A stretch of DNA of 64,000 nt from Lindgomyces ingoldianus (Eukaryota > Ascomycota > Dothideomycetes > Pleosporales > Lindgomycetaceae): positions 600,303-664,302 of the forward strand of contig NW_022985174.1 in assembly GCF_010093535.1 (NCBI RefSeq), written 5' to 3'. A program made the position numbers and the translations under genes. How positions within the stretch are numbered: position 1 is the stretch's first letter; the number at the start of each line of letters is the position of its first letter. The notes under the pieces were generated by a model. It was not told the DNA's origin. It did not search any database and was given only the letters and a program-made list of their open reading frames with translations. This document shows, piece by piece, positions 49,619 through 62,155 of the stretch.

Positions 49619-52013
49619 CTACACCATATCCCCATATGCCCTCGCCCTAGCCTGTCCATTTACCATCCACTCATTCCCCGGAAATCCTTGCGCGTGTCTC
49701 AACACGGCTAGGCCCTTTTTAATCCCCAGCTCAGTCGCCAGAAACTGCAAGATATTATGGATCCAATCTCGTCGTGCCGCTACGTCAATGGAAGAAGGCT
49801 GCCTGATGGTGAAGTCGAGTGGGGGTAGTGAGGAGCTGAAGTCGAAGGGATGGGGGGGACTGGAGTCGAAGATGTGGAGGGAGTCGTTTGGGAGGAAGGG
49901 GTGTGCGTTTGGGGGGAGCGCGGGGGGGAGCGCTAGTGGGGTGACGCACGATAGTGCTGGTGCTGGGTTGAGGACGTCGGCATCATCGGGCGTAATGGTT
50001 GCTGAGTTAAAGAACGTGTTCGGAGTCGAGTCGGAATGCGGGATATGAGGAGGAAAGTGTGTATCAGGTAGAGTCGATATCGAAGGTTGTTGCACATCTC
50101 TTGATGTTGTCGTCGCTGTCGTTGTCGACGCACGATTCACCAATGATCCTGAATCTGGAACCATCCCGAGTTTCAAAATCGCGTCCATAACCCCAAGACT
50201 CCAAAACGGAGTGTACCCTCTCAAACCCATGACATCATCCAACGACTTCCCCCAGACTGGCACCGTGAAATGGCTCAGCACCGCCGAGCAGCTTTGCTCA
50301 ATGACAGTAACTAGATGCGTAGTTGCAAACGCGTGATTGATCTGGAGCGTAATATTATCCAGCGGCCATTGGTTCGTCATTATATGCGGATCAATGTCGG
50401 CCGCGCCGTCCGTATGCGTCTCCGGCTCCGGCTCCGGCAACCGCAGCATCCAGTTTATAATCTCAATGATATCACGGAGGAGAAACATGCGACTTGTACG
50501 ATAAAAGCTCCAGATCCATGCCCTTTTCAATGACGTGTAGCAATGGATTTCCTTCGGCGCGCCCCGCGCTCCCAGCACTAGATTCACCCACTTCGGGTCA
50601 TATGTGCCTCGGACTTCAGGAGAGTTCATTTCGATCTGGTAGCGCCATACGCGCGGAATTGTATTTTCCCAGGCTTGGTACTCGGCGTCAAGCTCTAGAC
50701 CTCTTTGGAGGAGACGTCGGAAGGCGGAGCGGGTTGTGGGGGGCGATGAGACCTGCTTGAAGTCTTGCCATTCTGCGTGTAGGTGCGTCACGCTGTGGAT
50801 TAATCGGATTACGTAGATTCCTGAGGTGCTGTACATTGTCGGGATGTATTCTTTTGCAGTGTTAAAGTCTCTGATAGGGAGGGGAGGAGCCTTTGCAGAC
50901 TGTAAGTTGCCGATAAGCTATGAGGTTGGGATCAGTGCACCTATATCAACATGCCTAGGAGAGAGAGAGCTAACCATTTGGGCGTACGAAACTTCATACA
51001 GTCGGGCAGAGATGGGGTTACTGTAGAACTCCCCAACAGTGCGCAGTTGCAAGAGGGCATTTGCGCCTTCCTTGTGCGCCAGAAAGGAGCCATTATAGAC
51101 TGAGGATGTAATGTTCTGGAGCACGGGTTAGGACGAAAAGGGGAGGCTGGAAGGAGATGGTACCTCATATACGCCCATGAGATAGACTGCAGCAAGGGTT
51201 TCGTCGGTACCCGCTTGTTTTGGATCTGCTATTGCCTTTTGCAAAAGCTTTATCCCCTTTCCGATATGCTCCTCCGCAAGCCCAAGGGCTTGGGGTGCAT
51301 TACATCGGGAGCTAAAGTTGGCATAGGATATAGCACTAATAACGGCCGCTAGGCATGATCCCTCCGCAGATCTTTGATACAAGAGAGGTAGAAAGTCCCA
51401 TATCGCATCAGAGGGCTCGTCTGAATTTTTGTTTGGCGTCTCGAGGACAATCCAATCGTATAGAAAACGCTCATAGGCTAGACGATGTAAATCAGGCGGA
51501 AGGCTATGGCTGACAGAGAGGTTGTTAAAGTCTGCGAGAGACGCAGATGGATCAGAGGCTAGGTCGCTCCTTGGAGAGCTGTGGTTGCTAGGAGGGGATT
51601 GATGCGTGCTAGGAGAGGAATGGTAGCTGCTGCCATCACTCTCAGCGCGCTGGTGCGACTTGGACCTCTTGCGCCATGACTCTTCGGCCTTCTGCGCAGC
51701 AAATGCAGTCTGGTTCCGAAAAAGCAAATCCGACTGATCACGATACTTGCAATCGTGGTTGGACTTGTGGCAGCGGTTGCAGATGGGTTTCGTTTCGTCG
51801 CACTGTTTCGGGAAATGTCAGTGAGTGTCAGTAAAAGACCCGATCCGGTACCCGGGGCTTGGGACACTCGATTGGAGTTGGGATTTATTCAAGGTGGACA
51901 GATCTCCCGCAAACGGGTTCGAAAGTATGTGGAATTGTGTAACATGTACCTACTTTAACTTTACGAGCTCTGCAGGATTCGCATCCTTTACTGGGGCGGC
52001 CGCGATACGACAT
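49619..52013 (-). CDS. Zn2Cys6 transcription factor
   Basis: Four exons (52013-51954, 51802-51164, 51115-50975 and 50917-49619) encode 712 residues; all introns keep phase zero. The DNA-binding cluster at 11-38 has the classic CX2CX6CX5CX2CX6C spacing and is split by intron 1 after the second cysteine. A Ser-rich linker (SSYHSSPSTHQSPPSNHSSP) follows. The rest is a helical fungal regulatory domain, with DFLPLLYQRSAEGSCLAAVI and YLMGVYE in exon 2, then a long Pro/Ser-rich region before the conserved-looking C-terminus RRDWIHNILQFLATELGIKK. It is transcribed away from the CYP505 gene across 910 bp, so control of that P450 is a reasonable guess. Confidence 0.88.
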
Positions 52014-52822
52014 AGTGGTAAGGTGCCTGATTGAGGAAATGGGAGCGAGGAAGAAATGGTGGAGATATAAAGGGATGCGGGCGGGTAACACCAGACCTTT
52101 GAGAGAGCTATCTGACACTGGAACTGGCTCACCAATAGATTCTCGGCAATTGGAAGATCCTAAGGCTTGATCCAGGTAAGCTTTTGGCATGTAGTGAGTG
52201 CGTGAGAGCCAGCCATTCCGAAGCCTGGTTAGTGCCCCCAGGCATGCGGTCCTCGATTGGCGGCAGACTGTGACGGGATACGTACGAGACGACGGTCGTT
52301 TTCCAGGGTGTGTACGAGATCGGGCAAGGTAAGTTGCTTGGCGCCAAGTCTCGAGGTTGACCGAGTTTCAACCCCAATCTAGTGTTCTCGAAGAAATGAG
52401 CCGAAGAGAGATGACCCGAATGGATTGAAACTATGGCCTCGTTAATACCAACTTCTTCTTAAATTAATATGTGCGCGCTGCCTTGGCTTGGGTTCCTCGG
52501 CCGACGCACAGCCTGCCTCCACGTCTTCATGCGCCTCACAAGCACAGCTGGCCCTCAAGCACTCAGCTGAACAGCGATGTTTGAAGCAGTGATTAGACCA
52601 CTCCAGTCCAAACGCGGGTGACCTTGCGAAGAGATCGCCCCGCATTGTTTGGTAGAGCTGAAAACGCGCGGGAGGGAGTTCTCTCCTCGCCCTGTTAACC
52701 ACATTAGTCCTAGCTAGATATGACCACGACAAGGCCGCCACGCGAAAAGAGCCTTAGGTACTTATATTCAAGGTCTTCTACTATCAAAATGCCCTTCATC
52801 TTCTCGAGTATTACTACCAACA
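52014..52822. promoter_or_regulatory. Divergent promoter between the regulator and CYP505
   Basis: This intergenic stretch separates two head-to-head genes. I could not identify specific regulator sites. Short open frames here look spurious. Confidence 0.4.
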
Positions 52823-52830
52823 TATATAAA
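52823..52830 (+). promoter_or_regulatory. Probable TATA box of the CYP505 gene
   Basis: TATATAAA lies 94 bp before the chosen start codon of the P450 gene, a usual distance for fungal TATA elements. Being partly palindromic, it is assigned to the plus strand by position only. Confidence 0.5.
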
Positions 52831-52923
52831 GTCCTTCTATTACATCGTCTTTTTTCTTAGTGAGAATTGCCTGTCGTCCAGCTCTCCAACTGCAATCATA
52901 CTTTGTCATATATATCCGCGAAC

Positions 52924-55900
52924 ATGACGAAAGAGATACCATCTCCTCCTACCCTGCCAATCCTCGGGAATCTCCTCAATATAATGCATGCGACTGGTTC
53001 CGGGGAGGATGCAAGAGATGCGGGTCCTATCAAAGCATTGGAAAGACTTGCCGACCAGTATGGACCAATCTACAAGCTCCAATTGAACGGCCAAGAGAGG
53101 ATTGTGTGCGCCAGTTACGATCTGTTTGAGGAGCTGTGTGATGAGACACGATTCTACAAGACACCAGGGCCTGCTCTGCAGTCATTGCGAACGGAACTGC
53201 CCCCAGGCTTGTTCGTGGCACCAACTGAGAACCACCCGGACTGGAGGCAGGCCCACAGGATTCTCATGCCCGCTTTTGGCCCACTGGCTATTCGAAACAT
53301 GTTCGATGGTAAGTGTAATCCATGTCTTTCCTACGAATGCTCCTTCACCTGGTTCGTGAAGACCAAGAAGCTGGAGCTCGACTTGCTCCCGATTGCTGAC
53401 CTTAATCAGAGATGCATGACGTTGCGAGCCAGCTTGTCCTAAAATGGGCCCGTAGAGGCCCAGAGTACAAGATTGCTGTCACTGAGGACTTTACACGCCT
53501 GACCTTGGATACCATCGCTCTCTGCGCTATGGACTTCCGATTCAATTCCTTCTACCATGACGAAATGCATCCATTTGTTTCGGCAATGCTCGGCGTTCTT
53601 TCGTCCGGTTTGAGGCGACAGCGAACACCGAAGCTCATTCAGAAGTTTCAATGGTCGGAAAACGAGCAACTGGCTAAAGATAGCAGTTATCTAAAGGAGG
53701 TGTCCAAAAACATAGTGAGACACCGCCGCGAAAACGCATCAGATAAAAAAGACCTGCTCAATGCCATGTTGAACGGCAAGGACCCCAAGACTGGGGAAGG
53801 CATGCGAGATGATCTGATTGCCTCGAACATGATCACATTCCTAATTGCTGGTGCGGAAGATACCCTGCCATAGCAAATTGAGACTAATGTTTATCTAGGT
53901 CATGAAACTACATCGGGTCTCCTATCTTTCGCATTTCATAACATGTTGAAGAACCCAGTTACCTACTTCAAGGCCCAACAAGAAGTAGACAGAGTCATAG
54001 GCAGGGGCAAAATTACGGTCGATCACCTCAAGGACTTCCCATATATCAACGCAATTCTTCGGGAAACTCTTAGGCTCACTCCGACGGCACCTGCCTTTAC
54101 TCGCGGTGTTCGGCCTGAGAATAAAGAAGACATCCCTATAGTTGGAGGATACAAAATCAAGCGGGAGTGGAGCGTACTTTGCTTGATAGCCAAAATTCAG
54201 AAAGACCCGAAGATTTACGGAGAAGACGCCAATGAGTTCCGTCCAGAACGAATGCTGGATGAAGAGTTCAATAAATTGCCAAAAGCGGCATGGAAGGTAC
54301 GTTTTTGGCAAGATTGCTATTGCAAAGCTAAGTGGAACAGCCATTTGGGACCGGCATGAGGGCTTGCATCGGCCGACCATTCGCTTGGCAAGAAGCTCTG
54401 CTTGTCACCGCACTTCTCCTCCAGAACTTTGATTTCAAAATGGATGATCCAAATTACAAAATGAGGATCAAGTCCAACCTGACCATTAAACCGAAGGGGT
54501 TCTACATGAGAGCTTCTTTGCGAGAGGGAATTACCCCCATAACCCTCCAACATACCCTTTCGGCGTCAAAAGATGATGGTGAAAAGTATACTAACGTCAG
54601 TAATTCGGCACAACCAGCAGAAGAGCTAAGCGGTAAGCCTATGACCATTCTATATGGTTCTAATACAGGGACTTGCCAGTCTTTCGCCCAGAAGCTCGCG
54701 ACTGATGCACGTATATATGGATACCAAGCATCAGTCAAGGACATGGACTCTGGAGCGAGCATACTTCCCACCGATCAACCAGTCGCCATCATTACTGCGA
54801 GCTATGAGGGTCAGCCTCCGGACAATGCAGCTCAGTTTGTTGCTTGGCTTGAGTCGATGGAAGAAGGACAGCCCTTGAAAGGAGTTTCCTTTAGCGTTTT
54901 TGGCTGTGGCCACAAAGACTGGGCCTCAACATTCCACCGCATTCCTAAGCTAGTAGATAATGCGCTCGAGAAACTTGGTGGCGAACGCTATGTTGAGCGC
55001 GGTTCATCGGATGGATCCCAAGGTGATATGTTCTCTGATTTCGACCAATGGGCTGAGACGAAATTCTGGCCAGCCATACTTTCGAAGTTTGGAGCCGGAG
55101 ATGCATTAGGAAATACTCAAGAGATTCAAGTCAACATGGAAATCTCGACGACAACTCGCGCGTCGCAGCTTCAGCATGATGTCGAACAAGGCAAGGTCAC
55201 CGCAGCCAAAGTACTGACGGCACCCGGGGAGCCGGAGAAACGACAGCTAGACGTGAAGCTGCCTGAGGGAATGGAGTATGAGGCAGGCGACTATCTTGCC
55301 GTGCTACCGCTGAACCCGGATGGGAGCGTTCGTCGTGTTCTCAAACGATATTCCTTGCCATGGGATGCGGTTGTGACGATCAAAGCTGGAGGTCCAGTGA
55401 CCCTGCCAGCCAACCAGGCAGTATCGGCGTTCGATCTGTTAAAGGGGTTCGTCGAGCTGTCCCTACCGGCAACGAGGAAGGTTGGTATTCATCAACTGGT
55501 ATCTCATAAATATCTCTAATTTAGACATAGAACATACAGACACTGAAAGGCTTTACCTCTGACCCAGAGACTTTAGTCACACTAGAAATCCTCTCCGGTT
55601 CCAACTATCACACTGAAATCATCACCAAACGTCTCAGTATCCTTGACATCCTCGATCTGCACGCCGCCATCAATCTTCCATTCCCGGAGTTCCTCGCGAT
55701 GCTGCCACCAATGCGACCACGACACTACTCCATCTCCTCTTCACCCCTCAAAGACCCGACAACCTGCAGCATAACCTATGGCGTCATCAACGCCACCTCC
55801 CTCGCAGGAACCGGTCGCTTCCAAGGCGTCGCAGGCACATACCTCAGCTCTCTATGCTCTGGCGACGCCATTTCTGTCTCCGTCCGATCTGCTACCCGTG

Positions 55901-56415
55901 CTTTCCACCTCCCTGCAGACCCATCCACTACCCCTATCATCATGTTCTGTAACGGCACCGGCCTCGCGCCATTCCGCAGCTTTGTGCAAGAGCGTGCTAC
56001 TCAGATCGCTTCAAACCCCCATATCGCTCTCGCACCTGCTATCTTGTTCATTGGCTGTCGCGCCAAATCTGCCGACTCTATTTACGCGGAAGACTTCGCG
56101 CAATGGGCCAAAGCGGGTGCGGTGGACATCCGGTACGCATTTAGTCGTGAGCCGAGCCATCCTGAAGCTGCAGGTTGTAAGTATGTGCAAGACCGCATGT
56201 TGCGGGATAAGAAGGATGTGTTTGAACTGTGGGATAACGGCGCAAAGGTCTTTCTTTGTGGGTCTCCGGGGATGGTAGAGGGTATTAAGAGGACGGCAAG
56301 GGTGTTGGTGGAGGAGAGGAGGGGAGTAATGGGGAAGGATGTGGGAGAGGATCAAGTTGAGGGGTTTTTTAGGAGTATGAGGAATGAAAGGATTGCTGTT
56401 GATGTTTTTGCTTAG
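52924..56415 (+). CDS. CYP505-type self-sufficient P450-reductase fusion (P450foxy-like)
   Basis: Five exons (52924-53308, 53410-53850, 53899-54296, 54341-55480 and 55531-56415) encode 1082 residues, the normal size. The P450 part shows the I-helix AGHETTSG (about 275-282), the ExxR motif in LRETLRL, and the haem loop PFGTGMRACIG with the cysteine ligand near 417. The reductase part follows: a flavodoxin-like FMN domain (ILYGSNTGTCQSFA, then FSVFGCGHKDWAST), then FAD/NADPH domains with RHYSISSSP, NGTGLAPFRSF and KVFLCGSPGMV. Known relatives hydroxylate fatty acids near the omega end using NADPH and O2 without a separate reductase. The start gives MTKEIPSPPTLPILGNLLN; an ATG-less extension upstream is unlikely. 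All introns are GT-AG and keep frame. Confidence 0.93.
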
Positions 56416-57307
56416 ATAAGTAGGTGCATAGATGGGGTTGGGGAGCTGGAACTTGAATCTCGTCTGTGTCTGTATAATAGGATGACTTACAGGCGAGTTG
56501 ACTCGATATTGACTAATTTGTACAAACTCCTCGCCCTCGAAGCACCTATCGTCTTCGTACTTCAGGCTACACTGTATTCGGCTAGTCTATCCGATATCCC
56601 ATACCCGATTCCCGACCAATCAGCACCCCCAACAGGTTATCCCTTCCTCCCGCTTCCCCCACGCACGTTCCACCGCGGGACAGGAGTGCGGGACGGGTCC
56701 CGATCCGGACCTCCCAACGCCACCCGAATGCTTGCTTCTGTCCAGGTCCCCGCATAGATGGGATTTATGAAGTCTGCAATGGGTTTTGAGAAGGTTGTTG
56801 TTCCTCTCGTTCCATTTGACGAAGGAGACAGAGAAGGAGCGAAGTTGTAGAACAGTGACCCGGCTGCAACAGATCTGGTCACGAACCGCAGCATCGGGAT
56901 GGGTGGGTCGATGGCGGAAGGGATTGAGTGGGATGGGGAGATGAAGGAAGGGGAGGACGGCAGTTGAGTGGTTAGTGTTTAATGCTGTGCCACAATGCTG
57001 CATGCTTATCGCGCTGGGGAAGGGGATTTCTGTACGACCCGGATACTTTCTGGTCTGGGAACGTCTTCCTTCTTGTCATCGACATCGACGTCTCACGCTC
57101 TGCATCATTTTGAGGTGCGATTTTCAAGCCTTCAGAGGCAAGTTTGAGGGCGGATTTCAAGTCAATGGTTTGGATTCATCCTTGAAACAATCTTTACGCG
57201 TGGTTTATCCAAACCGTATAGACGAACTAAATACACTTCAATCGATCCTGCTCTCCTCTTGAACGGTCCGCTCTGCGCAATTTCAATCACAACTCCAATC
57301 TTCAACC
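56416..57307. other. Intergenic, nothing recognised
   Basis: Both flanking genes run rightward. Short frames on either strand show no domain. Confidence 0.5.
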
Positions 57308-59024
57308 ATGGCAATGGAAACAACAGTCTCCTCCAAGCCCTCTCAGCCCTCTCAGCCCTCCCTTCCTACCTCCTTCGTCGACGAAAAAGCCGAAATCACT
57401 GACGAATTCCAAACCGCCGTTGAAGGCACCTCTAGCTCATCATGGAACGACACACACCAAGACATCCTCGACATGGCGCGACTCGGCAAGAAACAAGAAT
57501 TCAAGCGCAACTTCGGATTCCTCTCTACCCTCGGCTTCGTGTCCATCTACATGGCGACCTGGGAATTCGTTCTCGTATCCCTCAGCGCTGGATTGATAAA
57601 TGGCGGGCTCGCGGGCTTATTTTGGATGTTTATCGGCACGGTGACGTGCTACTCCACAATCGTAGCGAGTTTGGCAGAAATGGAGAGTATGGCGCCAACG
57701 AGTGGGGGCCAGTATCATTGGACAAGTGAGTTTGCGCCAGTGCAGTATCAGAAGTGGTTGTCGTATGCGAGTGGGTGGATGAGTACGCTTGGTTGGCTAG
57801 CCAGTGTGTCGTCTTCTACGTTCGTGGTAACGACGCTAGTGGAGGCGATGATTGACATCACGGAGCCGGATTTTGCGTTTCCGAATTGGCAGTATACGCT
57901 CATTATGCTTGCGTTTTTGGTACTCACGATTTTTTTGAATACCTGGGGGGCAAGGAGTTTGCCAATGTTAGAAACGGTAAGTCTGTTCGCGCATTTGGGA
58001 GGTTGGGTTGTAACGTTTGTTGCGCTATGGGTTATGTGCCCTAGGAATAGCGCGAGCGACGTGTTTCTGAATGTGGTGAACAATGGTGGGTGGAGTAATG
58101 TTGGGACGAGTTGTTTGATCAGTCAGGTTACTGTGATTTACTGTAATCTTGGTAAGCCTAATCATAACCCTCGATTCGTGGGCAAGTTCGTTCCCAGCAA
58201 CATCTTAATGGCAAATAGGATCCGACTCCATCGTCCACATCTCCGAAGAAGTCGAAGATGCCTCCCTCGTCGTCCCACGCTGCATGTGGTGGTCCTACAT
58301 CGTCAACGTCCTGCTCGGAATCCTCATGCTTATCACCATGCTCTTCGGCATCGGCTCTCTCGACTCCGCACTCGACTCCACAGCTCCTTACCTCAACCTC
58401 TTCACCAACACTGGGTCAACCGGTATGGCGCTCTTCCTCTCAATCCTCCTCTTCCTGCTCATCTTCTCTGGAAACATCACCGCGCTCGCCACCTGCTCTC
58501 GGGAACTATGGGCCTTTTCAAGAGATAAGGGGTTCCCATGTAGTCGCTGGATATCGCGCATGAACCACAAGCAAAACGTCCCGTTTAATTCTGTCTATCT
58601 CACGTCGGTGCTAAGTGCGGTGTTGTGTCTCATAAACATGGGCTCAACCCTCGCCTTCAACATCATCGTCTCCCTCTCCCTCCTCGGAATCCTCTCAACT
58701 TACATGCTCTCAATCGGCTGTCTCCTCCTAAAACGCCTTAAGCACGAGCCCCTTCCACACGCGCGTTGGTCTCTAGGTCGCTTTGGCCTCCCAATCAACA
58801 TCTTCGCGTTCTTCTACTGTGGGTTTGTCATCGTGTTTGCGTGTTTCCCGGTTGCGGTGCCAGTGGCGTTGGATACGGCGAATTGGGCGCCTTTGGTGTG
58901 GGTTGCAGTCATTGTTTTGAGCGTAGTGGTGTATTTCGTGCACGGGAGACAGAATTATACGCCGCCGGTAGAGTTTGTGGAGGGAAGGAGGGAGGCGGGG
59001 AAAGGATTGCAGGGTGTGGATTGA
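57308..59024 (+). CDS. APC-superfamily amino acid/GABA/choline-type permease
   Basis: Two exons (57308-58151 and 58219-59024) encode 549 residues. A hydrophilic N-terminus (about 70 residues, Ser/Pro-rich) precedes about twelve hydrophobic segments. The signature MAPTSGGQYHWTSEFAP lies after the second segment and is typical of the fungal GABA/choline permease group. HISEEVEDASLVVPR appears directly after the intron, where this family has a conserved amphipathic stretch. It should be a plasma-membrane or vacuolar importer of amino acids, GABA, polyamines or choline; I cannot pick the substrate. The intron has a GTAAGC donor and AAATAG acceptor and splits a Gly codon. Confidence 0.88.
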
Positions 59025-59404
59025 CTAGTGAGGGGTGCGGGGGAGGATTTTGAGATGGAGAGGCTGGTTGGGAATCGGGAATTGAGTGAAGAAGGCGGAG
59101 GAGAAGAGCATCATGATCTTAATTTGTAGGATTGAATACAGGTAATGGCCATTGGAAGTTAGCATAAAAAGTGACTAGGCACTAGATATCTACTTCAAGA
59201 AATACCTTATTGACTCACTAACCCTCATAGCAAACCTATACACGACATCAGCAAACCATTTTACAATTCAAACATGTTCATCTTTCTAATCTATCCCCTC
59301 CAAAAACTACGCATACGTAAAATACCCCAGTCCTACAGAGTTAATCTCCCTCACCACCTCCTCATCTAATTGATTGCCCTCGGAAGTCACTCTGAATATA
59401 AATA

Positions 59405-59665
59405 CTAACTCAAACTATTAGGAGGGGGAGGGGAGATGGATCTGGAGAGAGAAATCCCAAACTGCCAGCATTCGTGGGAGCAATAGAAGGGATGGTCGAT
59501 GAAGAGGTAGGTGTCGGCGATGCAGACGGCTTCGCACCGACAGGTTGTGCCGCAGCCTAGGGATTGTGAGTTGTAGTTGGGCTCAGTTAGGTTATGGAAG
59601 AAGGGAGAGGTGCCAGGAGCCCTACTGCAATGACAACAGAAGAGTGAGAGGGATATGAACCGCAT
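59405..59665 (-). CDS. Doubtful small cysteine-rich open frame
   Basis: This minus-strand frame of 86 codons starts MRFISLSLFCCHCS and has clustered cysteines (CGTTCRCEAVC, YCSHEC). The composition resembles small secreted fungal proteins, but the N-terminus is a poor signal peptide and there is a possible splice acceptor (TTGCAG) inside it. I saw no upstream exon. The rest of the permease-to-PKS interval (59025-60052) shows nothing else. Treat it as a candidate only. Confidence 0.25.
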   Translation of the reverse strand: MRFISLSLFCCHCSRAPGTSPFFHNLTEPNYNSQSLGCGTTCRCEAVCIADTYLFIDHPFYCSHECWQFGISLSRSISPPPPNSLS

Positions 59666-60052
59666 CGTGTTCTGCTAGATATTTCGGCGGGGCTTCCTAG
59701 AACAACGCAAACCAAGGGTCAACTTACAAAAATATCTCCATCTATATTTCGCGATCGCGCCCCGGTCCCGTATTAACCGTACCATATGCTCCCACCAGTG
59801 GGCGCATCCTCATCCTGTATCAGGAGTAACGTTGAAAAGGTCACCCGGTCGTACTTTTCAGTCCGTATCGCTTAGTGACCACCTAAGGCCTACGGGATTC
59901 GCGCTTGAGATTCTGGAGCGTGATCGTGGAATTATTCTAAATTTCCAAACAACATGAGCTGCAGCATGGAAGAGCGAGAACCAAGACTAAATGCCAAGAG
60001 GCAAATACGCGCTTTCATCTGATATGTATGGCGGAATATTGAGGGAGGTACT

Positions 60053-61500
60053 ATGAAGAGTTACAATTCTCAACGCAGATGCGGCCATGTGCCTTCCAGC
60101 CGATTTTGTACGCAAATCCCAAATAACTGCAGCATTAGCATGTTGCCCACGGTGTATCTTACCGTTCTCAGAACTTTACGCGAAAAGGCGAATCCCAGGC
60201 GAGGCCAGACAGTCCTTTTTCATACCGCCGCTGGCGGTGTGGGCATCGCGGCTATCAACTATGCACAGTCGGTCGCAGCCACAATCTACGCGACAGTCAG
60301 TTCACCGGAGAAGGTCGCTTTTCTGATTAACGAGTTGGGCGTAGCAAAAGAAAATATCTTCTCCTCTCGCGAAAACAGCTTCTTGGATGATGTCATGAGG
60401 GCAACCCGCGGTCGTGGAGTAGACGTAGTACTTAACTCACTGTCCGGTGATTAGCTGCATGCTTCCTAGGAATGTGTTGCGCTAGGAGGGAGCACGATTG
60501 AGATCGGCAAGAGAGACCTTCTTGGGCGCGGAAAACTGGCTATGAACCCGTTCTTGGCCAATCGATCAGATATTGGGGTGGACGTTGCAACGCTTCCCTT
60601 GATTGAGCCGGAGTGTGTTGAAGAACATGTGTCTGCCATTGTGGATTGGTACGAGCGGGGAGTAGTACGGCCTATCCGCCCGGTTACATCGTTTCCTGCC
60701 AGAGGGATTGAATATGCCTTCCGACACCTCTAAAAGGGACAACACATCGGCAAACTCCTTATAGAGTTCTCCGTGTCCCCAGATCTCCCATTGGCGTCGT
60801 CGAAGCCGAAGGCGGAATTCCGAGCTGACAGAGCCTACCTGTTAGTCAGCGGAATGCGTGGCATCGGTGCATCAATTGCAAGGTAGATAGTGTCCAATGG
60901 AGCCAGGAATATCGTCTTTCTTTCTCGATCAGCCAGCGAGAGAGACGAAGACAAAGCACTCGAGCGCCAGTTTTCCGATATGGGGTGCCAGATTTTGGCG
61001 TTTGTCGGTGATATTATTGAATTGGAAACTGCTCGATGAGTAGTCTCCAGTGCTCCTGTGCCAATTGCTGGCGTTCCATAGTTAGCTATAGTACTTGCCG
61101 ACACCGAATAATAGACATAGATATCGGGAGGTGGAACCCAAAGTTACTAGAACTTGGAACCTTCACGAGGCTGGAGAGACGAATGACAGTGGACTTAAAG
61201 GGCCTCTTTCCATCGTCCAGGACATCCCAAGACCTTGAACGACGCGTCGAGCGTTCAAGTTGTTGCAAGAGAAATAGCCCGCCAGGTTACTATTTACATG
61301 ATACACAATGTCGACCAGGAATTGGACCTGCCTCTATCTCTGGAGAACTTTGGAGTGGACTCATTGGTCTCAATAGAACTCCGCAACTGGCGGAAGCAGG
61401 CGTTCAGGGCCGACGTGATGGTGCATTAGTTGATGAATAGCGGCAGCTTAATGGGCTTGGGTCAGAAGGCGGTGGACAGCTGAAGCTGAAGCATTTGAAG
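60053..61500 (+). pseudogene. Relic of a highly reducing polyketide synthase (ER, partial KR, ACP)
   Basis: The frame reads an enoyl-reductase segment with LFHTAAGGVGIAAINYAQ (NADPH binding), RGVDVVLNSLSGD, IEIGKRDLLGRGKLAMNPF and a GIEYAFRHL end. A ketoreductase start follows (AYLLVSGMRGIGASIAR, ARNIVFLSRS). After a deletion and frame change comes an acyl carrier protein with the serine motif GVDSLVSIELRNW, then NSGSLMGLGQKAV. In-frame stops in the ER-KR part occur after SGD, after HAS, after FRHL, after SIAR and after LETAR. Four stand where Trp is expected and one where Gln is expected, so each can arise from a G-to-A or C-to-T change. The upstream KS, AT, DH and methyltransferase domains are absent. 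It cannot make a product. Confidence 0.85.
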
Positions 61501-62155
61501 GCGTAGAACTACGTGGGTGACGGAGAGATCCGAGTTCTTGTTGACAACGCTGCAGCACACGACCGACAATCGAAGGATGTTTCAGCGTAGTAGTCATCAC
61601 CGCTCGCGTAGATTTTAGACTGGATAGACATGCCTGGAATTCTTCACTTTTAAACCTACCCTAGGGTAGGTCACTCTCTGACCGGTGAATTGTTGAGCTT
61701 AACTCTGTTCACTGAAAACTTTCGTGTCTCTAGATATAGTACGAGGGGCACATATAGAGAGGATTGCGTTGTGTAATTCTGTAGGTAGGGTCCGTAGCTA
61801 GGTCCGTGCGCCCACAAGTGGTGAATGCGTTAAAGCCGAAAAGTCTGAGCTATCCTGTTCTCTCTTACCTCCCCGCCCACATTTCCATCTCTCGTTCAAC
61901 ATTCTCGTAACTCTTTAGGGTTTCCATAATCTTACTAATGGGTTTTGACAATCACCGTTCTGGCGCATCTTGAACGCCCGCTCACTCAGAAGTAGTCGGT
62001 TCTGCTAATTACGATCGCCTCCCTCCGACAGACATTGCAAGATAAGCCGTGTCTGAGAGATCAAAAGAGCACGCCAGCTAGATTTGAGGGCAATCAGCCT
62101 CTCGTGGAACACTTTCTGGCTTCAATGTTAGGCTTCTAAGAGTCCCATCAGCGAA
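61501..62155. other. Intergenic, nothing recognised
   Basis: This stretch lies between the polyketide synthase relic and the carrier gene. No further synthase domain could be read in any frame. The last part serves as the carrier promoter. Confidence 0.5.
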